Shown: positions 9,563-18,305 of the stretch, piece after piece
Numbering within the stretch: position 1 is the first letter of the stretch
Layout: every line of letters starts with the position of its first letter
Source of the DNA: Roseococcus pinisoli
GTDB taxonomy: Bacteria; Pseudomonadota; Alphaproteobacteria; Acetobacterales; Acetobacteraceae
Assembly: GCF_018413645.1 (NCBI RefSeq)
Contig: NZ_JAHCDA010000001.1
Location: 1,674,001-1,738,000 of the forward strand
Reading direction: 5' to 3'
DNA length: 64,000 nt
Program-made: the position numbers and the translations under genes
The notes under the pieces: generated by a model
Databases searched by the model: none
Told to the model about the DNA's origin: nothing
What the model saw: only the letters and a program-made list of their open reading frames with translations

Positions 9563-10522
9563 TCATTCCATCCTGATGTCGGCTGCGCGCACGACGCGAC
9601 CGATCTTTTCGACTTCGTCGCGCATGAACCGCCCGAACTCCTCTGCATTGCCTGCCACGACCTCGGCGCCCATGTCGAGCAACCTGGCGCGCTCAGCCGG
9701 CTGGGTGACGATGCCGTTGAGTCCCGCATTCAGCCGCTCGACGATCGGCTGTGGAATGCCGGCGGGGCCGACGAAGGCGTACCACTCGTCGATCACGACG
9801 CCGGGCAGCCCTGCCTCGGCGATGGTGGGCACGTCGGGCAGGTAGGGCGCGCGCTGCGCGGAGGTGACGGCAATGGGTCGCAGCGCGCCGTCGCGCACAT
9901 AGGGCAGGGTGGAGCTCGCATTGCCGAACATGAGCTGCAGATGGCCGCTGATGAGGTCGGTCAGCGCCGGCCCGCCGCCGCGATAGGGCACGTGCACCAT
10001 CTCCACCCCCGCCGCGAGGGCGAACATCGCCCCGGCGATATGGACGGAGGTGCCGATGCCCGGCGAGCCGTAGGTGAGGCCGGGATTGCGCTTCGCATGC
10101 TCAATGAGGTCGCTCACGGTCCGCAGGGGAGAGGACACGGGAACGACCAGGATATCCGCCACGCGCGCCAGGAGCTGGATGGGCGTGAGGTCGCGGATCG
10201 CGTCGTAGGGCTGGCGGGAGATCAGCGTCGAGGAGATGACGGTGCTGATGACCATGCCGAAGGTATGGCCGTCCGGCGCCGCCCGCACGATCTCCAGCGT
10301 GCCGATCGCACCCGAGGCGCCGCTGCGGTTCTCGACCACGACGGGCTGGCCGAAGACCTCGGACATCTTCGGCTGGAGCTGGCGCGCCAGGATGTCGGTC
10401 GTGCCGCCGGGCGGAAAGGTCACGACCAGCCGGATGGGGCGCGAGGGGAAGCCCTGTGCAAGGCCGAGGGCGGGCGCGGCCAGCGACACCAGGCCGCCGG
10501 CGATCATCTCCCGTCGCATCAT
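9563..10522 (-). CDS. Bug/TctC-family periplasmic solute-binding protein
   Basis: A 319-aa extracytoplasmic binding protein of the Bug (TctC) family, which captures carboxylates or related small molecules in the periplasm. The N-terminus MMRREMIAGGLVSLAAPALGLAQG is a signal peptide with a twin-Arg-like start, followed by the typical FPSRPIRLVVTFPPGGTTDILAR segment and YGSPGIGTSVHIAG. The ATG pair at 10522 is preceded by GGAG at good spacing, so it is taken as the start. No TctA/TctB membrane genes are nearby; such orphan Bug proteins are very common in betaproteobacteria and Acetobacteraceae. It is cotranscribed with the SDR and divergent from the MmgE/PrpD gene. Confidence 0.9.
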   Translation of the reverse strand: MMRREMIAGGLVSLAAPALGLAQGFPSRPIRLVVTFPPGGTTDILARQLQPKMSEVFGQPVVVENRSGASGAIGTLEIVRAAPDGHTFGMVISTVISSTLISRQPYDAIRDLTPIQLLARVADILVVPVSSPLRTVSDLIEHAKRNPGLTYGSPGIGTSVHIAGAMFALAAGVEMVHVPYRGGGPALTDLISGHLQLMFGNASSTLPYVRDGALRPIAVTSAQRAPYLPDVPTIAEAGLPGVVIDEWYAFVGPAGIPQPIVERLNAGLNGIVTQPAERARLLDMGAEVVAGNAEEFGRFMRDEVEKIGRVVRAADIRME

Positions 10523-10615
10523 GGGGGCGTTTCTCCGTTCCGTTTGTTGGGCGCCCGGTCGGGCGCCGGTCTTTCTTGCGGCGTTCAAAGCCACGCTACC
10601 CGGTCGGCTGGCCGG

Positions 10616-10633
10616 CCTCCATGGAAATGGAGG
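10616..10633. promoter_or_regulatory. inverted repeat in the tctC-like / prpD-like divergent region
   Basis: CCTCCAT (10616-10622) and ATGGAGG (10627-10633) form a perfect 7-bp inverted repeat with a 4-base centre. It lies in the 169-bp region between the divergent binding-protein and MmgE/PrpD genes, 59 bases upstream of the latter. It could be an operator for both promoters or an RNA hairpin; no adjacent regulator gene was found. Confidence 0.3.
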
Positions 10634-10691
10634 GGTGCTGGTCACAAGGCCCGTGCGGGGCTTTGATCACCTGAACGAGGAGGAACGGCGC

Positions 10692-12029
10692 ATGGGTGAA
10701 GGCTTTGCCGGCGAGGTGCTCGGCCGCTTCGTCGCGGAATCCTGCTGGGAGGACATGCCCTCCGCGTTGCGGCACGAGGCGAAGCGCTCCCTCCTGAACA
10801 ATCTCGGCTGCGGGCTCGGCGTGGCGAAGGATCCGGCGGTGACGTCGGCGCTGGCGGTGATGCGGAATTTTTCCGGCGCACCGGTCGCCACCGTGATCGG
10901 CCAGCGCGTGAAGCTCGATCCCATGGCGGCGGCTTTCGTGAACGCCATCGCCTGCAACCTGTTGGACTATGACGACACGCACCTGGCCACGGTGATCCAT
11001 CCCACCGCGCCCGTCGCGCCCGCGCTGCTGGCCCTGGCCGAGCAGCGTGGCTTCTCCGGCGCCGCCGTGCTGCATGCCTTCCTGCTGGGCGGCGAGGTGG
11101 AATGCCGCATCGGCAATGCCGTCTCGCCCGGGCATTACGCGCGCGGCTGGCACATCACCTCCACCTGCGGGACCTTCGGCGCGGCGGCGGGCTGCGCGAA
11201 GCTGCTGGGGCTTTCTGCGGAGCAGACCTGGCATGCCCTCGGCATTGCGGCCTCGCAGGCGGCGGGCCTCGTGGAGAACCTGCCGACAGCCGCGAAGAAT
11301 GTCGGCGTCGGCAATGCGCCGCGCAACGGCATGCTGGCGGCACTGCTGGCCGAGCAGGGCTACAAGGCCGCGCCGGCCGCGATCGAAGGCCCGCTTGGCT
11401 TCGCGCACGCCACCGGCGACACGCTGGACCTCGCGCAAATCACCGAAGGTCTCGGCACGCAGTGGGAGATCGCGCGGAATACCTACAAGCCCTATCCGGC
11501 AGGCATCGTCTTCCATGCGGTCATCGATGCCTGCCTCGCCTTGCGCGAGGAGGTCGGTGCGGCGCCCGAGGTCATCGCCTCCGTCACCGTGGCCGGCGAT
11601 GCGCTGCTGCTCGCGCGCGGCGACCGCGCGGTGAACAACGAGCGCGATGCCAGGGTGAGCATCCATCACAGCGCGGCGCTGGGCTTGGTGCGCGGCCGGG
11701 CCGGCGTTGCGGATTTCGAGATGCCGGCGGTGACCGATCCGATGCTCGCATCCTTCCGCGCGAAGGTGAGGGCGGTGCTGGACGAATCACTGCCGCGCGG
11801 CGCCGCGACGGTGACGCTGCGCCTGGCCGACGGCCGCGACATCCAGCGCACGGTGGTTTATCCCCGCGGCAGTTTCGAGCGGCCGATGAGCGATGCGGAA
11901 TTGGAGCAAAAGTTCAGAGACAATGCGGCGATCGGCGGCTTCGCGGATCGGTCGGAGGCGGGCATTGCCGGGGTCTGGGGGCTGGGCGAGGCGCCGGATG
12001 TCAGCGGGTTGATGAGGGCGCTCGCTTGA
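10692..12029 (+). CDS. MmgE/PrpD family protein
   Basis: A 445-aa member of the MmgE/PrpD family, which includes 2-methylcitrate dehydratase and iminodisuccinate epimerase-like enzymes. Typical features are the N-terminal helical region with LLNNLGCGLG, the NLLDYDDTHLATVIHPTAPVAPALLALAE segment (Asp-rich with a conserved His), LGGEVECRIGNAV and RGWHITSTCGTFGAAAG. The ATG at 10692 has a strong GAGGAGG ribosome-binding site; an in-frame upstream extension lacks family character. Its neighbours (Bug binding protein, SDR) suggest use of an organic acid rather than propionate metabolism, since prpB and prpC are not here. Substrate unknown. Confidence 0.88.
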   Translation: MGEGFAGEVLGRFVAESCWEDMPSALRHEAKRSLLNNLGCGLGVAKDPAVTSALAVMRNFSGAPVATVIGQRVKLDPMAAAFVNAIACNLLDYDDTHLATVIHPTAPVAPALLALAEQRGFSGAAVLHAFLLGGEVECRIGNAVSPGHYARGWHITSTCGTFGAAAGCAKLLGLSAEQTWHALGIAASQAAGLVENLPTAAKNVGVGNAPRNGMLAALLAEQGYKAAPAAIEGPLGFAHATGDTLDLAQITEGLGTQWEIARNTYKPYPAGIVFHAVIDACLALREEVGAAPEVIASVTVAGDALLLARGDRAVNNERDARVSIHHSAALGLVRGRAGVADFEMPAVTDPMLASFRAKVRAVLDESLPRGAATVTLRLADGRDIQRTVVYPRGSFERPMSDAELEQKFRDNAAIGGFADRSEAGIAGVWGLGEAPDVSGLMRALA

Positions 12030-12132
12030 GAGGGCGCTGCCCTCTCAAACTCTCCCGCCAGGGCTTTTGGCCCTGGACCCTGACTGATTGAAGAGCCAAG
12101 AAACTGAGTTTCTTGGCGGGATGTCTTGAGAG
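12028..12132 (+). repeat. dispersed palindromic 3'-end element, copy A
   Basis: Three successive perfect hairpins directly after the MmgE/PrpD stop codon: GAGAGGGC/GCCCTCTC (12028-12046, loop gct), CCAGGGC/GCCCTGG (12058-12076) and CCAAGAAACT/AGTTTCTTGG (12096-12116, 1-base centre), ending with cgggatgtcttgag. The same order of parts occurs inverted at 34194-34278. It overlaps the stop codon and probably acts in termination or 3'-end stability. A fourth short repeat, GAGACA/TGTCTC, spans 12130-12155. Confidence 0.7.
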
Positions 12133-12153
12133 ACAGCGTCCCTCTATTCTGTC

Positions 12154-13239
12154 TCACCCGCCGCGCGCGTGATCGAAGGTGACCGACTTGATCATCGCCC
12201 AGACCTCTGCACCGGGGACGAGGCCGAGCCGGTCCAGCGCGTCGCGTGTGATGCGGGCGAGCATGGTGGTCTCGCCCAAAGCGAGGTGCAGGAAGACCTC
12301 GTGCGGCGAGCCGGTCGGCGCGATGGCGGCCAGCTTCGCCGGCAGCACGTTCTGCACCGAGATGTCCCCGGGCGGCGCCAGCGCGATGGAGACGTCGCGG
12401 GCGCGCAGGCGCAGGCGCAGGCGCGTGCCCGGCGGTTCCGTCTGTAGCGGCGCCAGCAGCTCGCCGCCCGCGAAGCGGAAGCGCGTCAGCCCACGCTCGG
12501 GCTCGTGCGACGCGATGATGCAGGGGATCACGACGCCGGCGTCGCGCCGCGTGGCCAGAGGCAGGTCGGTGCGGGCGGTCAGCTCCTCGACGGTGCCGGC
12601 GGCCAGGACCTTTCCCGCCTCCATCAGCACCAGCCGGTCGGCCAGGGCATCCACCTCGTCCAGCGCGTGGGTCACGTAGAGGATGGGCAGCCGCGCGACG
12701 TCGCGCAGCCGGGCCAGGAAGGGCAGGATCTCGGCCCGGCGCGCGGCATCCAGTGCCGCCAGCGGCTCGTCCATCAGCAGCAGGCGCGGCCGCATGAGCA
12801 GCGCGCGGCCGAGCGCCACGCGCTGGCGCTCACCGCCCGAGAGGCGGGCCGGGCGGCGATCCAGCAGGGGCTCGATGCCCAGCAGCGCCAGCACCTCGTC
12901 GAAGCTCGGGCCGGTCGCGCCCGAGGTCGCGCGGCGCAGGCCGTAGCGCAGGTTGGTGGCCACGTTCATGTGCGGAAAGAGCCGCGCCTCCTGGAAGACC
13001 AGGCCGAAATGCCGCCGCTCCGGCGGCAGCATGACGCGCTGCGCGGTGTCGAGCAGCACCTCGCCGTCCAGCGCGATGCGCCCCTCGTCGGGGCGGAGCA
13101 GGCCGGCCACGGCCTTGAGGATCGTGCTCTTGCCGCAGCCGGAGGGGCCGAAGAGCGCGGTCACGCCCTCGGGCGCGGCGGTGAAGGCGGCGTCGAGCGA
13201 GAAGCCGCCGAAGCCGTGCCGCAGCGAGACCTCCAGCAT
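12154..13239 (-). CDS. modC: molybdate ABC transporter ATP-binding protein
   Basis: A 361-aa ATPase of the molybdate importer. It has Walker A GPSGCGKST near residue 33, the signature LSGGERQRVALGRAL, Walker B LLLMDEPLAALD and the switch His in YVTHALDE. The C-terminal 130 residues contain the TOBE (molybdate-binding) domain ending in AMIKSVTFD, which separates ModC from other importer ATPases. The ATG at 13239 shares its A with the modB stop (TGATG), so translation is coupled. A much longer same-frame extension upstream is a shadow of modB. modA is absent from this operon, so the periplasmic molybdate-binding protein must be encoded elsewhere or be replaced. Confidence 0.94.
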   Translation of the reverse strand: MLEVSLRHGFGGFSLDAAFTAAPEGVTALFGPSGCGKSTILKAVAGLLRPDEGRIALDGEVLLDTAQRVMLPPERRHFGLVFQEARLFPHMNVATNLRYGLRRATSGATGPSFDEVLALLGIEPLLDRRPARLSGGERQRVALGRALLMRPRLLLMDEPLAALDAARRAEILPFLARLRDVARLPILYVTHALDEVDALADRLVLMEAGKVLAAGTVEELTARTDLPLATRRDAGVVIPCIIASHEPERGLTRFRFAGGELLAPLQTEPPGTRLRLRLRARDVSIALAPPGDISVQNVLPAKLAAIAPTGSPHEVFLHLALGETTMLARITRDALDRLGLVPGAEVWAMIKSVTFDHARGG

Positions 13240-13934
13240 CAGAAGCGGCCCAGCAGGCGGTGCATGTGCCGGCCGATCATCTCGGCCAGGATCAGGCCGC
13301 ACATGGCCAGGCCGAAGGAGATGAGCGCGAGCCGCCCCGCCGTCGCCTCGCCGCCCGGCGTCTGGGTGGCGGCGTAGATGGCGAGCGGCAGGGTCTGCGT
13401 CTCGCCCGGGATGTTGGAGGCGAAGGTGATGACCGCGCCGAACTCGCCCAGCCCCGCGGCGAAGGCGGTGACGGCGCCGGCCAGGATGCCGGGCGACATC
13501 AGCGGCAGCGTGACGGTCAGGAAGCGGTCGATCGGCCCGGCGCCCAGCGTGCTGGCGGCGGCCTCCAGCCCGGGATCCACCTGCTCCAGGCCGAGGCGCA
13601 CCGCGCGCACGATCAGCGGGAAGGACATCACGGCCGTGGCCAGCGCGGCGCCGTCCGTCGAGAAGACGAGGCGGATGCCGAACCATTCCATCAGCGGCGC
13701 GCCGATCGGCCCGCGCACGCCGAAGAGCATCAGCAGTGCCCAGCCCACGACGACGGGCGGCACGACCAGCGGCAGATGCACGAAGGCGTCGAGCAGGAAG
13801 CGCCCCGGGAAGCGCCCGCGGGTGAGAAGCCAGGCGATGCCGATGGCGGGAAGCAGGGAAACCAGCACCGAGCGGGAAGCGACATCGAGGCTGAGGCGGA
13901 CCGCCTGCCACTCCTCCGCACTGAGCTGCATCAT
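13239..13934 (-). CDS. modB: molybdate ABC transporter permease
   Basis: A 231-aa inner-membrane permease with about five to six hydrophobic segments, starting MMQLSAEEWQAVRLSLDVA as in other ModB proteins. The EAA-type cytoplasmic loop (AAASTLGAGPIDRFLTVTLPLMSPGI) that docks with ModC is clear, as is the LPLVVPPVVVGWALLMLFG helix. Either of two adjacent ATG codons at 13934 and 13931 may be used; an ATG at 13970 is in frame but gives an atypical N-terminus. It overlaps modC by one base and lies 43 bases downstream of the TauE gene on the same strand. No ModE-type operator was recognised upstream. Confidence 0.93.
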   Translation of the reverse strand: MMQLSAEEWQAVRLSLDVASRSVLVSLLPAIGIAWLLTRGRFPGRFLLDAFVHLPLVVPPVVVGWALLMLFGVRGPIGAPLMEWFGIRLVFSTDGAALATAVMSFPLIVRAVRLGLEQVDPGLEAAASTLGAGPIDRFLTVTLPLMSPGILAGAVTAFAAGLGEFGAVITFASNIPGETQTLPLAIYAATQTPGGEATAGRLALISFGLAMCGLILAEMIGRHMHRLLGRF

Positions 13935-13977
13935 GGGACCGTTATAGTCAGGCGAGAATATCGCGGGCAAGCGCCGC

Positions 13978-14733
13978 TCAGATCAGCAGGGCGAAACTCC
14001 CGCTCGCGACCAGCACGGCCAGGGCGAAGGGCTTGTAGAGCCGCACCGGGATGACGTGGAACAGGCTGGCGCCGATCCGCACGCAGAGGATCTGCAGCGG
14101 CAGGATCCAGAGCACCTTCGCCAGCACGTCCAGCGTCATGAGCCCGCCCAGGGTCGGCCCCAGGACGGAGACGATGGCGATGAGGCCGAAGAAGAGGATC
14201 AGGTTCGCGCGGTGCTGCCGCGCCTCCTCGGGGCCGGAGAGGAGGTAGAGGATCACCGGCGGCCCACTCATGCCCGTGGCGCCCTTCAGCAGGCCGGCCG
14301 AGGTGCCGATGGCGAGGTTCAGCGGCAGGGGACGGCTGCCGTGATAGCGCCAGCCCGACATCAGCAGGAAGCCGAAGACCAGGACAAAGCCGCCGATGAA
14401 ACGGCGCAGCAGCTCCGGATCGGCCGAGAGCAGGACGAAGGTGCCGATGGGCGTCGCGAGGCAGGCCGCGCCGCCCAGGGGCAGGATCACCCGCCGGTCG
14501 GCATCCTTGAAGGCGCGGGGCAACAGCTGCAGCGAGATCACGAGCTCCAGGATCAGCAGCACCGGCACGCCGGCGCGCGGCTCCCACAGCGCGGAATAGA
14601 CGGGGGCGAGGATGATGGCGGTGCCGAAGCCGGCATAGCCGCGCATCAGCCCGGCGATGGCGGTGGCGAAGAGGGCGGCCCAGAGCTGCCAGGTGCCCGG
14701 CAGCGCAAAGAAGGCGTCAAGGAACTGGCTCAA
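13978..14733 (-). CDS. TauE/SafE-family sulfite/anion exporter-like membrane protein
   Basis: A 251-aa polytopic membrane protein of the TauE/SafE family (probable sulfite, sulfoacetate or other organic-anion export). It has seven to eight hydrophobic segments and the two internally similar halves with GYAGFGTAIILAPVYSALW and GTSAGLLKGATGMSGPPVILYLL, the hallmark glycine-rich segments. The start is a TTG at 14733 that overlaps the stop of the DUF3553 gene (ATTGA), with a GAGG just upstream; no ATG exists in the N-terminal region. Substrate unknown. Its position upstream of modBC suggests co-transcription, and an oxyanion theme (sulfur or molybdenum oxyanions) is possible but unproven. Confidence 0.85.
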   Translation of the reverse strand: MSQFLDAFFALPGTWQLWAALFATAIAGLMRGYAGFGTAIILAPVYSALWEPRAGVPVLLILELVISLQLLPRAFKDADRRVILPLGGAACLATPIGTFVLLSADPELLRRFIGGFVLVFGFLLMSGWRYHGSRPLPLNLAIGTSAGLLKGATGMSGPPVILYLLSGPEEARQHRANLILFFGLIAIVSVLGPTLGGLMTLDVLAKVLWILPLQILCVRIGASLFHVIPVRLYKPFALAVLVASGSFALLI

Positions 14734-14897
14734 TCCTCGACCTGCTCCAAGGTGACGACGGCGAGGTTCAGCAGCAGCTTGCCGGCATTCTCGAAATTGA
14801 CCGTGACCCGGTCCCCGATGACGGACTGCACCTGGCCGAGGCCCCAATCCGGACGATCGGGCTGGCGCACGCGCATCCCCGGCTCGATCTCGCTCAC
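14730..14897 (-). CDS. DUF3553 small protein
   Basis: A 55-aa protein matching the DUF3553 pattern: MRVRQPDRPDWGLGQVQSVIGDRVTVNFENAGK, a small beta-barrel-like module also seen at the C-terminus of UvrD/PcrA-like helicases. The GTG at 14897 is chosen because GGAGGA lies nine bases upstream; a longer in-frame start at 14936 lacks a ribosome-binding site. Its stop overlaps the TTG start of the TauE gene, so it is first in the DUF3553-TauE-modB-modC run. In helicases this type of module may contact nucleic acid or RNA polymerase; a role for the free-standing form is not known to me. Confidence 0.8.
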   Translation of the reverse strand: MSEIEPGMRVRQPDRPDWGLGQVQSVIGDRVTVNFENAGKLLLNLAVVTLEQVED

Positions 14898-15071
14898 CCT
14901 GGCATTTCCTCCGTTCCCGATTCCGTTGAACTGCAATCGCCGGAGGGTGGGAAGGGGGCGGCCGGGAGGGTCGGCGGATAAATCTCCTTCCGGGTAAAGA
15001 ATCCGGCAATCCTCGGCTGGCTAGAGCCCGTCGGGCCCGCAAAGGGGCCTGTGAGAGGAACAAGACCGTTC

Positions 15072-15668
15072 ATGTCGATCGACGCGCGCCTCGCGGAGCT
15101 GCTCGCCTCGCGGATCTGCCACGACCTCGGCTCCCCCCTGGGCAGCGTGACGGCCCTGCTGCCCCAGGCGGCGGACCCCGCGGCGCATGGGATCCTGACC
15201 GAGGCCTCGATGGAGCTCGGCGCGCGGATGAGGCTTTTCGCCGCGGCCTTCGGCTGCAGCGACGAGATGGCCTGGAACGACCTGCCGGCGCTGCTGCGGG
15301 GCGCGCCCATGGCCCATCGCGTGCGCTTCGTGGTGACGGGCGCCTCCGCGCAGCTGTCGCCCGGCTGGGTGCGGCTGGTCCTTTCCGCCGCACTGGTCGC
15401 GGCGGAAGCGCTGCCCCGGGGCGGGAGTGTCCACCTCTCGCGCGAGGCCTCGGGCAGCGTGGCGCTGCTGCCGGAAGGCCGGGACGCCGGCTGGTCGCCC
15501 ACGCTGGTGCAGCTCCTCGCCGGGGGCAGCCTGGACGAGGCGCTGGCGGAAGGGCCGAGGCGCGCGCTGGCGCCCTGGATCGTGGTGCAGGCTGCGGCGG
15601 CGGGCGCGGAGCTCGGCCTGGCGCTGCCGGCGGGGACCGGCATGCCGCCTCTGATGATCGGCGCCTGA
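15072..15668 (+). CDS. chpT: ChpT-like histidine phosphotransferase
   Basis: A 198-aa protein resembling ChpT, the dimeric phosphotransferase that in Caulobacter passes phosphate from CckA to CtrA and CpdR. The HisKA-like dimerisation helix carries the acceptor His17 in ASRICHDLGSPLGSV, and a degenerate ATPase-like domain lacking nucleotide-binding boxes follows (residues 80-198), with GWVRLVLSAALVAAEALPRGG. The ATG at 15072 is taken; a GTG 21 bases upstream is in frame. It directly precedes cheA on the same strand (108-bp gap), so it may serve the chemotaxis cluster rather than, or besides, the cell-cycle relay. Confidence 0.82.
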   Translation: MSIDARLAELLASRICHDLGSPLGSVTALLPQAADPAAHGILTEASMELGARMRLFAAAFGCSDEMAWNDLPALLRGAPMAHRVRFVVTGASAQLSPGWVRLVLSAALVAAEALPRGGSVHLSREASGSVALLPEGRDAGWSPTLVQLLAGGSLDEALAEGPRRALAPWIVVQAAAAGAELGLALPAGTGMPPLMIGA

Positions 15669-15776
15669 TCCCCCTGCGCCGCGATCGACCCGGCGGCGTC
15701 TTTACGTTTTCTTCGGAACCCCCGGCTCATCCTGGACGCGCGGCCTGAAAGGGCGGCGCTTTCGAAGGGGCCGAGG

Positions 15777-18296
15777 ATGGACGACCTGCTCGCGGATTTC
15801 CTGACCGAGACGAATGAGGGGCTCGCGCGGCTGGATGAGGCGCTGCTGCAGCTGGAGAAGGAGCCCTCCAGCCGCGGGGTCCTGTCGGAGATCTTCCGCA
15901 CCGTCCACACCATCAAGGGGACCTGCGGCTTCCTCGGGCTGCCGCGGCTCGAGGGCGTGGCTCATGCCGCGGAGAATGTGCTGGGCCTCTGGCGGGAAGG
16001 CACGCTCGCCGTCACGCAGGAGGGCGTGACGCTCATCCTCTCGGCCGCCGATCGCATCAAGCAGATCGTGGCCGGGCTCGAGGCGACGGGGCAGGAGCCG
16101 GCCGGCGACGACACGCCGCTGAAGGCCGCGCTGGATGCGGCCGCCTTGGGCGAAGCGCTGCCGGAAGAAGGCGATCATGAGCCGATCCTCGCCGAGGAGG
16201 AGGCGCCGCCCGCGGATGCGCCCCTCGCGGCCTCGCCGGAGGGCGCTGGTGCGGGCGGTCAGGCGCCGCAGACGATCCGCGTCGCGGTGGAGGTGCTGGA
16301 GGATCTCATGGTCCTGGTCAGCGAGCTGGTGCTGACGCGCAACCAGCTGCTGCAGCTCGCCCGCTCGGAATCCAACGCCGCCTTCGCCGTGCCGCTGCAG
16401 CGCCTCTCGCAGATCACCTCGGACTTGCAGGACGGCGTGATGAAGACGCGCATGCAGCCCATCGGCCATGCCTGGTCCAAGCTGCCGCGTCTGGTGCGCG
16501 ACCTCTCGCGCGATCTCGGCAAGCGCATCGAGCTCGACATGCGCGGCGCCGAGACGGAGCTGGACCGCCAGGTGCTGGAGCTCATCAAGGATCCGCTGAC
16601 GCATATGGTCCGCAACAGCGCGGATCACGGCCTGGAAACGCCCGAGCAGCGCCGCGCGGCCGGCAAGGGCGAGACGGGGCGCATCCTGCTCAACGCCTTC
16701 CACGAGGGTGGGCACATCGTGCTGGAGATCGGCGATGACGGAAGGGGGCTGAACACCGACCGCATCAAGGCCAAGGCTCTGTCCCAGGGCCTCGCGACCG
16801 AGACGGAGCTCGCTGCGATGAACGACCGGGACGTTCATCGCTTCATCTTCCGCGCGGGCTTCTCGACGGCGGCCGAGGTCACCTCTGTCTCGGGCCGGGG
16901 CGTCGGCATGGATGTGGTGAAGACCAATATCGAGCGCATCGGCGGCATCGTGGACCTGCGCTCGCGCGAGCATCGCGGCACCACCTTCACGATCAAGATC
17001 CCCCTCACCCTCGCGATCGCCGCCGCGCTGATCGTCGAGGCTGGCGGGGAGCGCTTCGCCATTCCCCAGGCCGGCGTGCTGGAGCTGGTGCGCGTGGGCC
17101 CGGGCAAGGGGCCGAAGGTGGAGAAGATCAAGGAGGCGCGCGTGATGCGCCTGCGCGACCAGCTTCTGCCGCTCATCCCGCTGAAGAGCCTGCTGCGTCT
17201 GGAGGCCGAGCCCGGCCAAAGCGATGCGGAGGGCTTCGTCGTGGTGACGCAGGTGGGCGCGCAGCTCTTCGGCATCGTCGTCGACCGCGTCTTCGACACG
17301 GAGGAAATCGTGGTGAAGCCCGTCGCGCCCATCTTGCGGCACATCACCATGTTCTCGGGCAACACCATCCTCGGCGATGGCAGCGTGATCATGATCCTCG
17401 ACCCCAACGGAATCGCGCGCGCGACCGGCCTCGGCAGCGAAGCGGCTTCCGACCATGCCGTCAGGAAGGAAGAACCTCGCGGTGGCATGCTGGCGCGCCA
17501 GACTTCGCTGCTGCTCTTCCGCGCCGGAGAGGGCGCGCCGAAGGCCGTGCCGCTTTCGCTCGTCGCACGCCTCGAGAACCTGAAGGCCGGAAGCATCGAG
17601 CGCGCGGGCGACAGCCTCGTCACGCAGTATCGCGGGAACCTCATGCCGCTGGTGCCGCTGCACAGCTTCATGTCGCCACCGGAGGCGGGCCATCAGGCCG
17701 TGCTGGTCTTCGGCGACGGCGACCGCGCGATGGGGCTGATGGTCGACGAGATTCTCGACGTCGTGGATGCCGCGCTCGACATGGATGCGGCCGGGGTGCG
17801 GCCGGGCTTCCTGGGCAGCTGCGTGGTGGCCGGCCGGGTGACCGAGATCCTCGACACGGGTTTCTGGCTGAAGCAGGGCCAGCCCGACTGGTTCGAGCCC
17901 CTGGCCGCCACGGGCGCCCGCCCCAGCCTCCTGGTCGTCGAGGACAGCGACTTCTTCCGCAACCTCATCGTGCCCGCGGTGATGGCCGCGGGCTACGACG
18001 TCACCACCGTCCCGAACGGCCGCGAGGCCCTGCGCCTGCGCGAGGCGGGCGAGCGGTTCGACGTCATCGTCTCGGACATCAACATGCCGGAGCTGGACGG
18101 GTTGGGCCTGGCACGGGCTGTGCGCGAAGGCGGGATCTGGGCCGAGGTACCGATGATCGCGCTCAGCAGCCGCTCCGACCCGCGCGACGTGGAGCGCGGC
18201 CGCGCGGCGGGCTTCAGCGACTACATCGCCAAGTTCGATCGCGAGGCGCTGCTGACGAGCCTGCAGCAATGCCTCCACCCCGCCCTCGCGCGCTGA
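15777..18296 (+). CDS. cheA: hybrid chemotaxis histidine kinase CheA with C-terminal receiver
   Basis: An 839-aa CheA-type kinase. The P1 Hpt domain has acceptor His44 (FRTVHTIKGTCGF). After an acidic linker come the P3 dimerisation domain (about 165-230), the P4 ATPase (NSADHGLETPEQR, GDDGRGLN, GRGVGMDVV), a P5 CheW-like domain, a second CheW-like domain (about 575-700), and a receiver domain with acceptor Asp767 (IVSDINMPELDG). The P2 CheY-docking domain is not evident. The fused receiver resembles CheA-REC proteins of Rhodospirillales that may control type IV pili or gliding-like behaviour rather than flagella. ATG has GAGG just upstream. First large gene of cheA-cheW-cheB-cheR. Confidence 0.95.
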   Translation: MDDLLADFLTETNEGLARLDEALLQLEKEPSSRGVLSEIFRTVHTIKGTCGFLGLPRLEGVAHAAENVLGLWREGTLAVTQEGVTLILSAADRIKQIVAGLEATGQEPAGDDTPLKAALDAAALGEALPEEGDHEPILAEEEAPPADAPLAASPEGAGAGGQAPQTIRVAVEVLEDLMVLVSELVLTRNQLLQLARSESNAAFAVPLQRLSQITSDLQDGVMKTRMQPIGHAWSKLPRLVRDLSRDLGKRIELDMRGAETELDRQVLELIKDPLTHMVRNSADHGLETPEQRRAAGKGETGRILLNAFHEGGHIVLEIGDDGRGLNTDRIKAKALSQGLATETELAAMNDRDVHRFIFRAGFSTAAEVTSVSGRGVGMDVVKTNIERIGGIVDLRSREHRGTTFTIKIPLTLAIAAALIVEAGGERFAIPQAGVLELVRVGPGKGPKVEKIKEARVMRLRDQLLPLIPLKSLLRLEAEPGQSDAEGFVVVTQVGAQLFGIVVDRVFDTEEIVVKPVAPILRHITMFSGNTILGDGSVIMILDPNGIARATGLGSEAASDHAVRKEEPRGGMLARQTSLLLFRAGEGAPKAVPLSLVARLENLKAGSIERAGDSLVTQYRGNLMPLVPLHSFMSPPEAGHQAVLVFGDGDRAMGLMVDEILDVVDAALDMDAAGVRPGFLGSCVVAGRVTEILDTGFWLKQGQPDWFEPLAATGARPSLLVVEDSDFFRNLIVPAVMAAGYDVTTVPNGREALRLREAGERFDVIVSDINMPELDGLGLARAVREGGIWAEVPMIALSSRSDPRDVERGRAAGFSDYIAKFDREALLTSLQQCLHPALAR

Positions 18297-18305
18297 TCCG
18301 GAAGG

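Noticed and set aside
15705-15745. GGAAC upstream of cheA as an EcfG (general stress sigma) -35
   Set aside because: No CGTT-like -10 follows at 16-18 bases, so the motif is incomplete.
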